Shown: positions 62,451 to 64,000 of the stretch, piece after piece
How the letters are laid out: every line of letters begins with the position of its first letter
Numbering within the stretch: position 1 is the stretch's first letter
Translations under genes and position numbers: made by a program
Source: Bradysia coprophila
Taxonomy: Eukaryota > Arthropoda > Insecta > Diptera > Sciaridae
NCBI RefSeq assembly: GCF_014529535.1
Contig: NW_023503632.1
Location: forward strand, 2,046,001-2,110,000
DNA length: 64,000 nucleotides
Reading direction: 5' to 3'
Notes under the pieces: generated by a model
What the model saw: the letters and a program-made list of their open reading frames with translations, nothing else
Told to the model about the DNA's origin: nothing
Databases searched by the model: none

Positions 62451-63389
62451 TTTAGTGTGAGATCACTGGCAAGTAATCAATGCTGTTACTAACTGTATCA
62501 CTGAGTGTCCTATCTTCTGCGGAATAACACGTTCCATGAAGTATGAATTCGCAATGGTATAGAGCAAACGTCACAACAACAACCCATAATAAATCATTTT
62601 TTGTTTTATTATTTTAGTAAATCCAACCTAATAAAAATTCACGAAAATAGAATTTATATTTATTTAAGTCAAGTCTTGAATATTCATTCATTATTTTTAG
62701 ACTCGGAATCCTAAATATTAATAAATTATTCAAATAAAATCGAATGGTTGGGTAATTTGGAGTTTGAAAAAACATTTGGAATATTATGAAAGTCGTAAAT
62801 AATTGCAATGAAAATTCGGAAAAATGGCTTTTATTAGCTGAATTGTTGTAGGTAGTAAATGATGTAATAGCTAAATATTGGGAAGGTCAATGAATTTTAC
62901 TAAAACAATTCCGGTTCAGCCGGCGTGAAAATCATTGTCGGTGTGTCATTTTCTTCAAATTTTACACTTCAAGTTTGAGTAACAGTTGTAAACATTTTGA
63001 ACAAACATACAAACCATTGGACTGACTGGACTATGATCTGTGTTCAATATGTAAACAGCGCAAAAAAAAACAAATTTTTTGTTTTGAAAATTTATTAGCT
63101 TTCAGCCACATAATAATAATTCAAATTAATCTCTGCCGGTTCTGCCGTTGTAGAAATATTGTCTGTGCGCTGTGATGTCAATGTTTTCACGCAAATTATT
63201 GTAATTAAAGACACATCAACTTGGTATAGCAACAATCATCTTTATTTAGCACCTGAGTCAATCGAAATTTTTAACAGAAAAAGTTTTTCATTTCGGCATA
63301 ATTAAACATCCCAAGTTTTGGTTCCTTCAACCTTCAATTCGTCATCAATCGGCAACATATTTTAATTCACATGGATTCTAACCATCACT
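62451..63389. other. Non-coding stretch 3' of the annexin gene
   Basis: No gene is seen. The part nearest 63389 is probably the annexin 3' UTR. Confidence 0.55.
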
Positions 63390-63923
63390 TTAACTATCTC
63401 CAGCTAGTGTAAGAAGAGCAAATCTATAATCGTCATTCGCTTTACTCTGTAATTGTAAAAGCGTTTTTTTTTTTGGTTAAATTCAAATTTTTCAACGGAA
63501 AATGCCGCTAAAGTTTCGTTTACCTTAATATCGCTTCCTAACTTTCGGTTAAATGCACTTTCATAAGCCGCTTTGATATCAGCCAAATCGATTTCTGAAC
63601 GAAGGGCAATGATGCGAGTCAGCGTTTTGTGGCTAACTTCCCCATTGAAAGCATTGTTCAGGCTGTTTGCGAAGAACGCATTGGTATTTTGGAGACATTC
63701 AGCTACCAAGGAAAGAGATTTTTTTAAAGATTTAAATGCAAAAATCCTGTACACTCGTCAAATTTACCAGCGATTGCAACAGCCGCTTTACTTTCATCGG
63801 ATGTTTCGGCCTGGATCACATCAGCAGCAGTTTGGCCATCATTGATGCCCTTCAGGATGGCTGATGTGAGACGGCGAGCTGGTGTTGAGTCCCCTATGTG
63901 ACCGACTAACGATCGTTCGTATG
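63390..63923 (-). CDS. Divergent annexin, C-terminal exons only
   Basis: Exons: 63923-63768, 63702-63524, 63446-63390, phases agreeing and ending LLTLAGDS-stop. The 5' part lies beyond the window. Annexins bind acidic phospholipids at the cytosolic membrane face in a calcium-dependent way through four helical repeats. Repeat 4 is clear: NAFFANSLNNAF, KTLTRIIALRSEIDLADIKA, then SDIKSKANDDYRFALLTLAG. The usual GLGT calcium loop is replaced by NGEVSH, so this site is unlikely to bind calcium. The exon before it reads YERSLVGHIGDSTPARRLTS, like the end of repeat 2, and then passes directly to ETSDESKAAVAIAAECLQN, like the end of repeat 3. Roughly 35-40 residues of repeat 3 therefore seem to be absent. 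Confidence 0.88.
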
Positions 63924-64000
63924 CTTTGAAATGGCAAGAATATAAATGAAAGTTTTGGTGAATTCTTATGGAAAATGGTGGTAATTTGGTCTGGTAATTT

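Overview
The window looks like a nuclear segment of an insect, most likely a fly. It is AT-rich. The genes have many small exons separated by introns of about 50-110 nt. An ecdysteroid-kinase-like gene is present, and RTE-type and Jockey/CR1-type non-LTR elements sit among many short inverted-repeat elements. The exact lineage cannot be read from the sequence; a nematoceran fly is only a guess.

Five host genes were rebuilt by joining exons with GT/AG borders and consistent phases. They are: (1) an EcKinase/CHK-like small-molecule kinase, minus strand, 14595-17041, five exons; (2) a FoxL2-type forkhead factor, minus strand, 29530-37229, ten exons found, 5' end not found; (3) the ribosome-biogenesis WD40 protein Wdr74, plus strand, 48894-50239, three exons; (4) a five-finger C2H2 protein, minus strand, 54333-56118, eight exons, complete; (5) the 3' end of a divergent annexin, minus strand, 63390-63923, continuing beyond the window. 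They share no evident pathway; this is ordinary eukaryotic gene spacing.

The rest is dominated by mobile DNA. From 3.9 to 10.3 kb lies a nested pile: a satellite-bearing element (A) in two inverted pieces, a decayed RTE retrotransposon inside it, a hAT-like element inside the RTE, and a B element inside that. Related copies lie at 12.0-13.35 kb (B), 45.55-46.66 kb (A), and 47.5-48.75 plus 53.1-54.2 kb (C). The two C copies are near-identical inverted arms on either side of Wdr74. A, B and C share tip sequences, a hairpin near the 5' end, a terminal hairpin followed by CTAA, diverged tandem units and GTCY-type repeats. I see no coding capacity in them. They look like one non-autonomous, possibly Helitron-like family.

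Four insertions have clear target duplications and inverted ends of hAT type: 7038-8188, 22906-24349, 56723-56965 and 59378-61625. A fifth, 50551-51348, has inverted ends and an 11-bp direct repeat. A Mutator-like 391-bp element (9-bp duplication), mariner-type 134-bp and 211-bp elements in FoxL2 introns, and several other foldback families fill much of the remaining intergenic DNA. The stretch 37.2-45.5 kb is the longest without a recognisable gene.
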